A stretch of DNA of 64,000 nt from Acidimicrobiales bacterium (lineage in GTDB: Bacteria; Actinomycetota; Acidimicrobiia; Acidimicrobiales; SZUA-35), in the NCBI GenBank assembly GCA_020629155.1, contig JAHDDW010000001.1:477582-541581 (forward strand), written 5' to 3'. The position numbers and the translations under genes were made by a program. The notes beneath the pieces are model-generated. The model made no database searches, was not told where the DNA came from, and saw only the letters and a program-made list of their open reading frames with translations. Of the stretch, positions 44,950 through 54,166 are shown in pieces (the first letter of the stretch is position 1; every line of letters starts with the position of its first letter).

Positions 44950-46104
44950 ATGTTTTTAAGATATGTAGATCTCAATTTTTATAACGATCACACTTTTTTT
45001 CTGTGGGGGCCACGCAAATCAGGAAAGAGTACACTACTACGAAATCATTTCGTCGACGCTCCCTTATATATCGACCTACTTTTTAGCAGGGAGTATCAGA
45101 AATTCTCAACAATACCTGGGCTTTTAGTTGACACTGTCGTTGCAACTGGCGCACCGCGAAGCCATATCGTTATAGACGAAATCCAAAAAGTACCTACCCT
45201 CCTTGATGATGTGCACTGGCTCATAGAGAACAAAGGTTATCGATTCTGCCTGTGTGGCTCAAGTGCACGCAAACTTAGACGAGGCCATGCGAACCTTCTC
45301 GGTGGCCGTGCGTTACGAGCTGAAATGTTCGGTGTCGTAGCACCAGAGCTTGGTGATGAATATGATTTACAACGTTTACTCACATTCGGGTACCTTCCAC
45401 AACATTTTACTAACTCCAAGCCTGAAGAACTTTTGCATTCCTATATTGCCGACTATCTCAAAGAAGAAATCGCGGCTGAAGGACTCGTACGAAACTTACC
45501 AACATTTTCTAGGTTTCTCGAAGCGTTAGCCCTAAGCGATGGCAACGCAATCAATGAGACAAAAGTAGCTTCTGAGTGTGGAGTATCACGCACCACAGTA
45601 CATGGATATATCGAAATCCTTTTAGACACGCTACTCGCTAGACAAATACCTGCATACATTAAGCAGGCCAAACGCAGAATAACACGCTCTCCAAAAATAT
45701 ACTTCGCTGATGTAGGTGTCGTCAATTCTCTAGCCAAACGAGGAAGCATTGCACCTGGTTCGAACGCATATGGAGCTGCTTTCGAAAACTACATTTGCCA
45801 CGAACTCAGCGCTCATACAAGTTATAGCAAGCAACGCTATGACATTAGCTACTGGCGTTTAACAACAGGCATAGAAGTAGACTTCATCCTTGGCGATATG
45901 AATGTAGCTATCGAAGTAAAATCTAGCAACAACATCGGCAATCGCCATCTCAAAAACCTTCGAGAATTAGCAAAAGATCATACTCCCCAACGCAAAATAC
46001 TACTCTGTACCGAAACTCGCAAGCGGCTCACGGCAGACGGCATCGAAATTTATCCATACAAACAGTTCTTAGACGAACTATGGAACGGCGAAATACTGTG
46101 CTAG
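44950..46104 (+). CDS. AAA-family ATPase with C-terminal DUF4143 (PD-(D/E)xK-like) domain
   Basis: A 384-residue protein. The Walker A motif GPRKSGKST is at residues 20 to 28 and the Walker B HIVIDEIQK near 75, followed by a sensor-like FCLCGSSARKL. A winged-helix-like segment (KVASECGVSRTTVHGYIEILLDTLL) lies near residue 210. The C-terminal DUF4143 domain contains YWRLTTGIEVDFILG and VAIEVKSS, the nuclease-like acidic and Lys positions. Such ATPases are common, mobile and of uncertain role. A palindromic tandem repeat precedes it, which hints at self-regulation. Confidence 0.87.
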   Translation: MFLRYVDLNFYNDHTFFLWGPRKSGKSTLLRNHFVDAPLYIDLLFSREYQKFSTIPGLLVDTVVATGAPRSHIVIDEIQKVPTLLDDVHWLIENKGYRFCLCGSSARKLRRGHANLLGGRALRAEMFGVVAPELGDEYDLQRLLTFGYLPQHFTNSKPEELLHSYIADYLKEEIAAEGLVRNLPTFSRFLEALALSDGNAINETKVASECGVSRTTVHGYIEILLDTLLARQIPAYIKQAKRRITRSPKIYFADVGVVNSLAKRGSIAPGSNAYGAAFENYICHELSAHTSYSKQRYDISYWRLTTGIEVDFILGDMNVAIEVKSSNNIGNRHLKNLRELAKDHTPQRKILLCTETRKRLTADGIEIYPYKQFLDELWNGEILC

Positions 46105-46216
46105 TAAACGCTAGCCCCTTTATGTTATGCAAACACCTATGATGGCACCCATACTGCCACCCGCCTACCCGCCTACCTTCTGGGCCATCGCCAGTTTCAA
46201 CTGTTAGAAGCCAAAT

Positions 46217-46558
46217 CTACCCTATCGTTTTGCCGATTTGGAGGCCTATCCAGGCAAGTGAAACACCAGCAGCGGCAGACAACCAAAGATAGAGCAAAGC
46301 CACTTTTATTTGAGCATGACGACTATAACTAGCAACCTCGTTTGCTAACCCTGACCAGGTCGACAACGCCCCTAGAAATCCAACGCCAGCGATAAGCTGT
46401 GCGTTTGCATCAGCACCTGCTAATACCCCCACTGCAAACGCCGCACCGAGGTTGCCTATTATTGTGCCGTACGGAAACTGGCCGACAAAACGCTCTTGTA
46501 ATAAAAATCTTACCAACGCTCCCACAGCGCCCGCCAACACAATACAAGCAACTATCAC
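46217..46558 (-). CDS. crcB: Fluoride channel subunit, degenerate motif copy (Fluc/CrcB)
   Basis: A 113-residue membrane protein with four helices. The start is GTG at 46558, overlapping the TGA of the preceding crcB in the form GTGA; the open frame to 46603 is not needed. The first part ALVRFLLQERF and the pore Asn in IIGNLGAAFAVGVLAG are present. The Phe-box motif, TTFSTF in most family members, is changed to STWSGL in GALSTWSGLANEV. It is probably the second half of an antiparallel heterodimer with the adjacent gene. Confidence 0.88.
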   Translation of the reverse strand: MIVACIVLAGAVGALVRFLLQERFVGQFPYGTIIGNLGAAFAVGVLAGADANAQLIAGVGFLGALSTWSGLANEVASYSRHAQIKVALLYLWLSAAAGVSLAWIGLQIGKTIG

Positions 46559-46932
46559 GCTAGCGAACCTACCCTGTAGCCGACACCAGCGACAAGAACG
46601 CATGGCAAGGCCGTTGCAGTTACAAGTAGCGCTGCTTGCCCTGGAAGACCGTCTTCTATGTATTGCGCTGTTTGCAATGCAAATGTTGAGAACGTTGTAA
46701 GGCCACCGCAGAAACCGACAGCCCCGAAAGCAAAAATAGTCTGCGACAATCGAGCCCGCAACCCGACGAAGATACCGATCACTGCCGAACCAACCATGTT
46801 AACAGCAACAATTTTTGCGACATCGCCGCCAATCGCAACGTATTCCAAAAGACTATAGCGAAGCCCTGTCCCTACTAACCCTCCGCAGGCGACTGCTAGA
46901 AGCACTCGCCATTTTTGTTGTAAAAACTGCAT
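46555..46932 (-). CDS. crcB: Fluoride channel subunit, canonical copy (Fluc/CrcB)
   Basis: A 125-residue membrane protein of the fluoride-exporting Fluc family, which protects enzymes such as enolase from fluoride. It has four helices, GGLVGTGLRYSLLEY at the N-terminus, the pore Asn in VNMVGSAVIGIF, and the full Phe-box GGLTTFSTFALQT. It starts 11 bases after the upstream membrane-protein gene and overlaps the second crcB by 4 bases, so the three may be one transcript. No fluoride riboswitch fits in the short gap. Confidence 0.92.
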   Translation of the reverse strand: MQFLQQKWRVLLAVACGGLVGTGLRYSLLEYVAIGGDVAKIVAVNMVGSAVIGIFVGLRARLSQTIFAFGAVGFCGGLTTFSTFALQTAQYIEDGLPGQAALLVTATALPCVLVAGVGYRVGSLA

Positions 46933-46943
46933 CGCCTGGCCTT

Positions 46944-48116
46944 CTACAAATCGTCTTCGTCGAAAAGGTTCGGACCTCGTTGAGGTTCATCGAGATAGCC
47001 TTTGCCAGCTTCCCATACTTTTTCTTCCGCCTCAGCTGACGGCACCTTTTCAGGTAGAGGACGTTGACCTTTATTCTGGTAAATCCTAGGTTCAGCAGCC
47101 ATGGCCTCTAACGCTTGGGGCTGCGAAGCGGTTTGTGTGTCGCCCATTGCCTCAGATTGAAAATGTTGAGATGTCGCAGCTGCATGTTGCGTCGGACTAG
47201 GCGACGGGCCTGTTTGCATAGGCACTGACGACGGAGCCTTCTGCGCCATAGAAGCAGTGTAGGGCTTAGCCTTCGGTGTCTGCGCCACGGCGCCTGAAGA
47301 AATAGCATCAAGATTTTTGTTGAGGCTCCATTTGGGCAGCAAAATGCTAGCGACAAATAGCACAGCACCGATCGCCAGCATAATGAGTGCAGGGCCGATC
47401 ATCGCGCCGACAAATACTTTCACCACTGCTGCTACCAACGCTAGTGAAGAGCTTGCTAACACATCGGCCAGCTTCGGCACGCCGAACCCAATGACGAGCC
47501 AAAATATCGCAACACCAAACGCCCAATAGGAAACGCTTCGCAACACTTTTGATCGTTTTGTTGTGATGATAAGCGCTGTAATAATTCCAAGCAGCGCAAC
47601 GCCTGCACCAATTGGAGTAAACCGCTTCACAAGCTTACGTACAGTCCCAACGGCACTTAACCCTTTAGTTGGCAGCTCTAAAGGTGTCTCGGTAATTTCT
47701 GGAATTGACGACGCAAGCTCGGGTTCAGCTTCGATTAACGATGACCGTAATGCTGATGCTACTTGCGAAACGTCTATCTCAATTGGTTCATCGTTGCCTT
47801 CTAATGCGTTTTGGTGCGCTTGCACAACGCCATCTTTGATAAAGCTTTCAACCTCAGGGCTGTCGAGGGCAGCGTCGGCTGCTGCTTCCAACGTCTCGTT
47901 TGAAACTTGCGTCCCAGCAGGCAAAGCTTCTTGCAATGATGAGCCTAGACGGTCAACAACAGCTTCGCGAACAGCTTCGTCGTCTAGCAACAAGTCTGCC
48001 ATTTTCTCTGACCGATCAGGATTGAGCGTAGTCCGCAACATCGTGAAACCTGCCCAACTCACTGATGCAAGCACTAACGAAACTCCAAGAATTATTGCTG
48101 CCAGACCTCTGCGCAT
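46944..48116 (-). CDS. Conserved-looking membrane protein of unknown function
   Basis: A 390-residue protein I cannot assign. Residues 1 to 28 are a signal anchor. About 30 to 160 is an extracytoplasmic acidic helical domain (RSEKMADLLLDDEAVREAVVDRL). Three or four hydrophobic helices lie between about 168 and 265 (IGAGVALLGIITALIIT, YWAFGVAIFWLVIGFGVP, GAMIGPALIMLAIGAVLFVASILL). A Gln/Ser/Pro/Ala-rich cytoplasmic tail of about 120 residues ends with charged residues. The order of parts resembles other actinobacterial anchored proteins of unknown role. It precedes the fluoride-channel pair on the same strand. Confidence 0.7.
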   Translation of the reverse strand: MRRGLAAIILGVSLVLASVSWAGFTMLRTTLNPDRSEKMADLLLDDEAVREAVVDRLGSSLQEALPAGTQVSNETLEAAADAALDSPEVESFIKDGVVQAHQNALEGNDEPIEIDVSQVASALRSSLIEAEPELASSIPEITETPLELPTKGLSAVGTVRKLVKRFTPIGAGVALLGIITALIITTKRSKVLRSVSYWAFGVAIFWLVIGFGVPKLADVLASSSLALVAAVVKVFVGAMIGPALIMLAIGAVLFVASILLPKWSLNKNLDAISSGAVAQTPKAKPYTASMAQKAPSSVPMQTGPSPSPTQHAAATSQHFQSEAMGDTQTASQPQALEAMAAEPRIYQNKGQRPLPEKVPSAEAEEKVWEAGKGYLDEPQRGPNLFDEDDL

Positions 48117-48279
48117 ATGACTCTCCTCATCTAGACATCCCTACCCTAGCAGCCCGACAAGGTGCCTCCATAGCGCTGTGTATGTTATTGCACATCGGCC
48201 TTTTTTGCCGTTCTGTTTTAGCCCTACGCACAGGTTTTCACGAGATATTTTCTCATGCAACGCCAAAGTCACTACTCGC

Positions 48280-49254
48280 TTAGTCAGCTAGCTCCCAATA
48301 TGGGTGGCCTGTGACATCACTGGGCGTAGTCAAAATTTCAGCACCATCATCGGTGATCAACAACGTGTGTTCGAACTGCGCAGTTCTGCTGCCATCAACC
48401 GTTGATGAGGTCCAACCGTCTTGCCACATTTTTGCTTTCCAAGAACCTACGGTGATCATCGGCTCTATCGTGAACGTCATCCCTGGCTCGATTAACTGTG
48501 TTTGACTCGGGTTGTAATAATGGCAGATTTGCAAGTCTGTGTGGAACTGTTCGCCGATTCCATGGCCAACAAAATCACGCACAACACCAAAGTTTCTCTG
48601 CTCGGCATGCGTTTGGATAGCTCGTCCGATTTCGTTAAACGGGTTACCTGGAACTGCCGCTTCGATGCCTTTGGCAAGGCAATCTCTTGTAACTTTTACA
48701 AGTTCACGCGAAAGCGAATCAACATCGCCGATAAAAAACGTTGCGTTAGTATCGCCATGGACACCTTCTTTAAAGAGCGTCACGTCTAAATTAAGAATGT
48801 CGCCATTTTCGAGCTGACGGTCATCTGGGATACCATGACAGATCACTTCATTCACTGATGAGCAAACAGACTTTGGAAACGGCGCTACATGCCCAGGATA
48901 TTCAAGCGGGCTTGGGTAGCAATTGCGATCTATCGCTGACTGATGACAGAAAGCATCAATCTCTTCAGTTGTTGTTCCAGGGTTGCAAAGCGCACCAAGC
49001 GACGCAAGCGTATCAGCTGCTTCGACTGCGGTGCGGCGCATCCTCGCTATAACATCGCTCGATTTAACGTGTGGCTCATCCCATCGCTCGACAAAACCGC
49101 CGTCAGCCCATGTTGGTTTTGCGATGCTGTTAGGCACTGGCCGCAACGGTGAAACCACGCCTGGTTCGACAGTGGTAGCTTTTTTGTGGCATCTTTTAAA
49201 TTTTGATCCGCTGCCGCACCAACAAGGATCATTTGCTTTAGGTAGAGCTGACAT
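48280..49254 (-). CDS. map: Methionine aminopeptidase with N-terminal SEC-C zinc motif
   Basis: A type I methionine aminopeptidase of about 324 residues from the ATG at 49254 (the frame opens 11 codons earlier). The SEC-C zinc motif NDPCWCGSGSKFKRCH is at residues 8 to 23; it is thought to aid ribosome or SecA-like binding. The catalytic domain has ICHGIPDDRQLENGDILNLDVT, GVHGDTNATFF, RDFVGHGIGEQFHTDLQI, TFTIEPMI and TAQFEHTLLI, which supply the metal ligands. It is 33 bases downstream of the lipoprotein gene on the same strand. Confidence 0.94.
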   Translation of the reverse strand: MSALPKANDPCWCGSGSKFKRCHKKATTVEPGVVSPLRPVPNSIAKPTWADGGFVERWDEPHVKSSDVIARMRRTAVEAADTLASLGALCNPGTTTEEIDAFCHQSAIDRNCYPSPLEYPGHVAPFPKSVCSSVNEVICHGIPDDRQLENGDILNLDVTLFKEGVHGDTNATFFIGDVDSLSRELVKVTRDCLAKGIEAAVPGNPFNEIGRAIQTHAEQRNFGVVRDFVGHGIGEQFHTDLQICHYYNPSQTQLIEPGMTFTIEPMITVGSWKAKMWQDGWTSSTVDGSRTAQFEHTLLITDDGAEILTTPSDVTGHPYWELAD

Positions 49255-49287
49255 AGCAACAAGCGTACCTGCTAGGATCGCCCGCAC

Positions 49288-50037
49288 CTATGGAATCGAG
49301 ATGCTTTCAACTGGGTTTGTAAAACCACTATCTGGATCTACGACAATGCCAACAATTTCTGGATCAACAGCCATCTCGACGATCGCACGTTCAAAATCTT
49401 TGACGCTATCACTGGTTGTTGTAGTAATAAGAATTTTGCCGCATGTCTCATCGACAGCCAGAGAGACATCAACGACATCTTGTCTGCTTTCGCTATAGTG
49501 AGTGAATATTTTTCTTTTTATCTCTATAAGTTCTTCTGAAGAGTAATTAGAGTCCGACTTTTCAACCAACAAATGCTCATCTTTGATAGCAGGTGAGGAC
49601 TCTTTAATGAAGTTTTCTAAAGCGGCTATTTTTTCGGTTTGCGTTGTTTTTACATATATTTCGAATCGTGTTTTTTGACTGTGCCATCGAAGACCAACAA
49701 GCTCAAGATCACTTTCATTTTCTATAAAACCTCGGATCGCAAGCACATCAAACTGATCACGAATAGAGCTGCTATAGCCAAATTCAGGGTTTTCAGGTAT
49801 CGCTTCGACGCTTTCAAAGCCGCTACTCGACCCAGAACCTTCACGTTGAGACCCTTGCAATCGCTCTTTGTGGATTTCGCACGATATAAGCATAGGTGGA
49901 ATTTCGATACCTAAAGCTGAGGATTTGCTCTTTCTATCCTGCGCACCGGCATCGGTGTAGGCCAGTTCTTCACTAGGAGCATTACCACAACTAACGACGA
50001 CAAAGCCAAGCAAGAAAACACAGGAAACAAGACGCAT
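49288..50037 (-). CDS. Lipoprotein of unknown function
   Basis: About 249 residues from the ATG at 50037. The signal peptide ends VVVSC with the lipidated Cys at 17. A Ser/Gly-rich stretch lies near residues 60 to 75. The remainder is mixed alpha/beta with two similar-looking halves (LVGLRWHSQKTRFEIYVKT and VDVSLAVDETCGKILITTT), each followed by an acidic helix. I do not recognise a family. It is cell-surface attached by inference and may be co-transcribed with map. Confidence 0.7.
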   Translation of the reverse strand: MRLVSCVFLLGFVVVSCGNAPSEELAYTDAGAQDRKSKSSALGIEIPPMLISCEIHKERLQGSQREGSGSSSGFESVEAIPENPEFGYSSSIRDQFDVLAIRGFIENESDLELVGLRWHSQKTRFEIYVKTTQTEKIAALENFIKESSPAIKDEHLLVEKSDSNYSSEELIEIKRKIFTHYSESRQDVVDVSLAVDETCGKILITTTTSDSVKDFERAIVEMAVDPEIVGIVVDPDSGFTNPVESISIP

Positions 50038-50120
50038 AGTGTCACATCGGCCCAAACAAGCTGGCCGTAAAGGAATTAACCAGAGCTAACCGACGCCAGA
50101 ACCCGATATCGAAGCTATCG

Positions 50121-50723
50121 CTATCTTTTTTTATAACCGTTCATCAAAAGCGTTGCGAAACTCTCCAGCATTTTCTCTGCCGCTACAAGCTGTTTCACAA
50201 GGTCTGGTTGCGTTTCGCTCATAAAACTAGGCACCAACGTCGCTAGGCCATGAACCGCAGACCACGTTAAGGCTGTAGCAACTTGCCTGTCAAGGGCAGG
50301 GTTGTATTTATCGGCAATAGCATTCACTGCCTCTTCCAAATAGGTGAAAGAGAGGGCGCTTGCGGCTAGGTAGTCGCTATCATCAGCGTTAATTAAGCTT
50401 TCTGTACACATCACCCCGAAGTGCCCAGGGTTATCAAAAGCGACTCTGAGGTATGCCTTGCCCATATCCAATAGCCATCTAACTGGATCGCCTGCGCTTG
50501 GCACGGCAGCAAAAGCCTTGCCAAGAATAGTGAAACCTTCGGTTGCGACAGAAGTTAGCAGCCCAGTTGCGTTGCCGAAATGATGGGCTGGGGCTGCGTG
50601 CGAAACGCCAGCCCTGCGTGCAACTTCTCTAAGGCTGAAACCTGTTGGACCTCGTTCGGCTATCAGCGTCGCCGTTGCTGCTCGCAACGCTGCTGGGAGA
50701 TCTCCATGGTGATATTTTTGCAT
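50121..50723 (-). CDS. TetR/AcrR-family transcriptional regulator
   Basis: A 200-residue repressor-type regulator. The DNA-binding domain (8 to 55) reads LPAALRAATATLIAERGPTG, FSLREVARRAGVSHAAPAHHF and GNATGLL. The C-terminal ligand-binding domain contains VRWLLDMGKAYLRVAFDNPGHFGVM, a TetR_C-like helix set. It is divergent from the SnoaL-like gene with palindromes in the 130-base gap, so it probably controls that gene and itself. The ligand is unknown. Confidence 0.9.
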   Translation of the reverse strand: MQKYHHGDLPAALRAATATLIAERGPTGFSLREVARRAGVSHAAPAHHFGNATGLLTSVATEGFTILGKAFAAVPSAGDPVRWLLDMGKAYLRVAFDNPGHFGVMCTESLINADDSDYLAASALSFTYLEEAVNAIADKYNPALDRQVATALTWSAVHGLATLVPSFMSETQPDLVKQLVAAEKMLESFATLLMNGYKKR

Positions 50724-50771
50724 ACAATCAGCCTTTCAGTCTCCCCATCTTGACAAAGGCAAGATTAGTCG

Positions 50772-50814
50772 ATAGTATACTTTACTATAGAAAATTTCTA
50801 CATACAATATTGTA
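50772..50814. promoter_or_regulatory. Two candidate TetR operators
   Basis: Inverted repeat ATAGTA-5-TACTAT at 50772-50788 and perfect 12-bp palindrome TACAATATTGTA at 50803-50814, both in the divergent gap between the TetR gene and the SnoaL-like gene. Confidence 0.5.
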
Positions 50815-50853
50815 GATTCTGCCCACAAAGAATCTTTATACGAGGAACACAAG

Positions 50854-51303
50854 ATGTATAAAACAATCGTCAAATCAAAAGTACGCAAAACATTCGAATC
50901 TTTATCAAAGGGCCAACACAACGCACTGATCGACCAGCTAGCCTCTGGCTTCACCTATGAATTTATTGGCGACCATGCTATCGGCGGCACACGAACATCA
51001 AAAAAGGCTATGGAAGAGTGGTTTAACCGACTTGACCAAATATTTTCAGAACTACGCTTTACCCCTAGAAGCATCGTGGTGCAAGGTATGCCGTGGGCAA
51101 CAACCGTTTTAGCCGAAGTTGAGATCAATGGGTCTGTTGCAGGTGAGGACTACAAAAATATCTTGTTCCAACGAGTTAACCTGAGCATGGGAAAAATCAC
51201 CGAAATCCGCACCCTGGAAGATAACCAGCTACTTGTGCAAGCCTGCGAAAAAGCTGCCGCTAACGGCGTAGCAGAAGCAGCTGCTCAACCAATCAACGGC
51301 TAA
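50854..51303 (+). CDS. SnoaL-like (NTF2-fold) protein
   Basis: A 149-residue cone-barrel protein. The N-terminal helix TFESLSKGQHNALIDQLASGFTYEFIG, the SKKAMEEWFNRLDQIFSELRF block and the strand VEINGSVAGEDYKNILFQRVNLSMGKITEIRTLEDNQLL pattern fit the SnoaL/NTF2 superfamily of hydrolases, isomerases and ligand binders. An ACGAGGA sequence precedes the ATG by about 10 bases. It is divergent from the TetR gene. Substrate unknown. Confidence 0.78.
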   Translation: MYKTIVKSKVRKTFESLSKGQHNALIDQLASGFTYEFIGDHAIGGTRTSKKAMEEWFNRLDQIFSELRFTPRSIVVQGMPWATTVLAEVEINGSVAGEDYKNILFQRVNLSMGKITEIRTLEDNQLLVQACEKAAANGVAEAAAQPING

Positions 51304-51383
51304 ACATGACAGCTTGCGGCATTCTTGAGCCAGCATCCGATATCCTGCTATAGGTTCTTGCTGTCTAAAAGAAAGTCCCAGCT

Positions 51384-51761
51384 ATGGCTCGCGATACGCC
51401 AACACTTGAAACCCCATTCCGCAAGGGGGAAAAAGTCATCACAACTGCTGCACTACCGAAACAAAACAAAGGGGCGAAAGGCAAAATTCAACTCGCGAAT
51501 GGTCTAGGCGTATGGCGGCGATATTGGGTCAGATTTAACGACGGCCAGCTTGTTGGACAGGTAAACCACGATGATCTGGTGCGTCCGCAACATAAAGAGC
51601 TCTGGCTACAACGAGAAGAAGAAAAAGCGCAGCAAGCATCGCAAACAGCTGCCGCTGCTGCTACCCCGAAAGACACGGCAAAGAAGACTACAGGTGGACC
51701 TCAAATCCCTGAAGCGCTGTTAGAACGAAGCCGCGCTGCCAAAGCACGTTTACTTGGATAA
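51384..51761 (+). CDS. Small basic protein with an SH3-like segment, unknown function
   Basis: A 125-residue basic protein. The first 70 residues read as a small beta barrel (FRKGEKVITTAALP, KGAKGKIQLANGLGVWRRYW, VRFNDGQLVGQVNHDDLVRP), similar in style to actinobacterial proteins of unknown role. The remainder is a Gln/Ala/Thr-rich helix and a basic end LLERSRAAKARLLG. An AAAGAAAG sequence precedes the ATG. Confidence 0.65.
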   Translation: MARDTPTLETPFRKGEKVITTAALPKQNKGAKGKIQLANGLGVWRRYWVRFNDGQLVGQVNHDDLVRPQHKELWLQREEEKAQQASQTAAAAATPKDTAKKTTGGPQIPEALLERSRAAKARLLG

Positions 51762-51839
51762 GCAACCTATAGCTTTGCACTATTGGAGCAATAGGCTCAA
51801 GCGTTTTTATCTTTCTGTTCTGCCTTTTATAATCAAGTT

Positions 51840-52316
51840 ATGACTTTCAGAGAAACTCACAACAGCCTTCCACTTTCAATACGCCAGCAAACGTATGAAC
51901 TGCTTGCTCCGCTGCTTAGTTCAACCATCGACGGCGCGAACCAGGCAAAGCACGCTCATTGGAATGTGACTGGCATGCATTTTCAACAATTACACGAGTT
52001 ATTTGATACTGTCGCTGGAACACTTTTTGCTAGAGCGGACGCTCTTGCTGAACGGATTACTGCTCTAGGGGCTACCGCCGATGGCAGAACATCAGTTACC
52101 GCACAGAACTCTTTCCTTGATAAATACCCAGAGGCCGCTAACGCCGAAGAACATCTTCATGCGCTCGCTGCTGTACTGTCTGCTCTTTCGTCGCATGCTC
52201 GCACTTCTGCCGCCCAGCTTAGCGAAGCAGGCGACGAAGCAAGCGCCGATTTACTTGTCGAAACGGTTAGAGAAGCAGACTATTCTCTCTGGCTTCTCGA
52301 AGCACATATTGCTTAA
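51840..52316 (+). CDS. dps: DNA-binding/ferritin-like protein Dps
   Basis: A 158-residue Dps-type miniferritin that stores iron and protects against oxidative damage. The ferroxidase ligands match the family spacing: His40, His52, Asp56, Asp67 and Glu71 in AKHAHWNVTGMHFQQLHELFD and ADALAERI. No long basic tail is present for direct DNA binding. It has its own upstream gap and fits the stress emphasis of the region. Confidence 0.93.
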   Translation: MTFRETHNSLPLSIRQQTYELLAPLLSSTIDGANQAKHAHWNVTGMHFQQLHELFDTVAGTLFARADALAERITALGATADGRTSVTAQNSFLDKYPEAANAEEHLHALAAVLSALSSHARTSAAQLSEAGDEASADLLVETVREADYSLWLLEAHIA

Positions 52317-52360
52317 ACAGCAGCGTTTCACAATTGCAGGCATCTTGTACCCTTAGGTAG

Positions 52361-54142
52361 ATGCAACTTTTGCGCACATACCTCACCATTATTTCTTCTC
52401 AGAAAAAACTATGGGCGGCTATCGTCGCAACATATACCGTTTTCTTTGCAGGATCACGAGTTGCACTCCCCTATATCGCCGCTCTTTTTATTGACAGAAT
52501 CGCAGCAATCAACAACGAAACACAACTCTCCGATTTCACCATCTTTGTGTTCCTCCTAATCGGTCTTCACCTTGCAATTTCTATTATTGGGCAGATCGGT
52601 GTCCGTACGCTTATCAAAGCGAAACGGTTGGGGGTTGCTGCTGTAGAAGGTTTCGCTTTTTCGCGATTAACATTACGAGGCGAAGCATTTTATAGCAATG
52701 CGTTCTCAGGCTCACTTGTTGCACAATTCAACCGTTTCAGCAGATCATTCATAGTTATCGGCGACACGATCGTTGTCGATTTCGTTTCATTAGGTGTCGA
52801 GTTCTTTATCCCTCTTGTCATTATTTTTCTGATCTCCCCATTGATCGCAGCTGTCTATCTTGGCATTTCGTGCAGCCTGGCTATTTCGCTGGTTATTTTG
52901 CATAAAAAGAAACTACCCCATTCACAAAACGTGGCTTCGCAAGAGTCGCTCAAAACTGGTTTACTAGCAGATGTTGTCACCAATATTTTGTCTGTCAAAG
53001 TGTTCTCTGCCCGCAGCACTGAGTTAGATGCCTATGATAATCGGCTAGCCTCATGGGGCGCTGCCTTTACTAAAGATCTTTATTTCAGCAACCGTATTCG
53101 CATGTTTAAAATTGTTATGTGGATTATTTTTGAAGTCGCAACGTTTTGGATTGTCGCACAACAAGCTGTTTCAGGTCAGCTAAGCGTTGCAAATGCACTA
53201 GCTATTGTGCTCTATGTCGGGCAACTAACCCGAACGTTATGGAATTTCGGCAAAGTCATTGAACGTTTCGAAAGCGCTATTGCCGATGCTGATGAGATGC
53301 ATCAGATTCTGCAAGAGCCGCTAGAAGTAACCGATGTGCCTGAACCGCTTGAGGCCACTATTACACATGGCGCTATCAACTTTGAAAATGTTCGCTTCAC
53401 CTACGGCGAAACCGACGCGCCATCTATTTTTAACGCCTTTTCGTTACACATTACAGCCGGTCAAAAAGTTGGACTTGTCGGGCCAAGCGGCGGCGGCAAG
53501 AGCACACTATTTAAAGTGCTTTTGCGTTTCGCTAATCTAGAGACTGGACGAGTGACTATAGACGGCTACGATAGCGCGCAACTGCGTCAAGACGACCTGA
53601 GAGATGCTATTGCATATGTTCCACAAGAGCCTGTTCTTTTCCATCGCACTATTAGAGACAACATTCTTTATGGCCTTCAGATTCGCCAAGACGTTTCTGA
53701 AGAACAATTGCAAGCAGTGTTACGTCTTGCTCATGTGACAGAATTTATTGACGAACTTCCTTTAGGTTTAGAAACAATGGTTGGCGAACGTGGAGTGAAA
53801 CTTAGCGGGGGCCAGAAACAGCGCATTGCGATAGCTAGAGCAATGTTGAAACCTGCCCCGATTCTGCTGCTCGACGAAGCAACTTCTGCGCTGGACAGCA
53901 AAAGCGAAAAACTCATCATTGACGCTTTAGATGCCTTGATGCAAGGAAGGACAACACTCGTTATCGCTCACAGGTTAAGCACCGTCAAAAGCTTAGATCG
54001 TATCGTTGTTCTTGACAAAGGTGAGATTGCTGAAGATGGCAGTCATGCTGAACTGCTGGCAAAAAATAAGACGTACGCTGATTTATGGAACTATCAAACA
54101 AGCGACTATTTAACGCAAGATAGCGCGCAACAAGTCTCCTAA
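52361..54142 (+). CDS. ABC exporter, fused permease and ATPase
   Basis: A 593-residue half-transporter. Six transmembrane helices lie in residues 1 to 310 and the nucleotide-binding domain in 335 to 580, with Walker A GPSGGGKST, Q-loop AYVPQEPVLF, signature LSGGQKQR, Walker B ILLLDEATSALD and H-loop VIAHRLSTV. Substrate unknown; lipid, drug or peptide are all possible. It would act as a homodimer since no partner is adjacent. A REP-like element follows. Confidence 0.93.
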   Translation: MQLLRTYLTIISSQKKLWAAIVATYTVFFAGSRVALPYIAALFIDRIAAINNETQLSDFTIFVFLLIGLHLAISIIGQIGVRTLIKAKRLGVAAVEGFAFSRLTLRGEAFYSNAFSGSLVAQFNRFSRSFIVIGDTIVVDFVSLGVEFFIPLVIIFLISPLIAAVYLGISCSLAISLVILHKKKLPHSQNVASQESLKTGLLADVVTNILSVKVFSARSTELDAYDNRLASWGAAFTKDLYFSNRIRMFKIVMWIIFEVATFWIVAQQAVSGQLSVANALAIVLYVGQLTRTLWNFGKVIERFESAIADADEMHQILQEPLEVTDVPEPLEATITHGAINFENVRFTYGETDAPSIFNAFSLHITAGQKVGLVGPSGGGKSTLFKVLLRFANLETGRVTIDGYDSAQLRQDDLRDAIAYVPQEPVLFHRTIRDNILYGLQIRQDVSEEQLQAVLRLAHVTEFIDELPLGLETMVGERGVKLSGGQKQRIAIARAMLKPAPILLLDEATSALDSKSEKLIIDALDALMQGRTTLVIAHRLSTVKSLDRIVVLDKGEIAEDGSHAELLAKNKTYADLWNYQTSDYLTQDSAQQVS

Positions 54143-54166
54143 GAAGCTGAACTTAATTCCAAGGTC

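Noticed and set aside
46154..46176. Short CCGCCTAC-type tandem repeat after the DUF4143 gene
   Set aside because: Only two 8-bp units; likely chance low-complexity sequence.
46933..46943. Fluoride riboswitch upstream of crcB
   Set aside because: Only 11 bases separate crcB from the preceding gene, and no crcB-motif sequence is visible near it.
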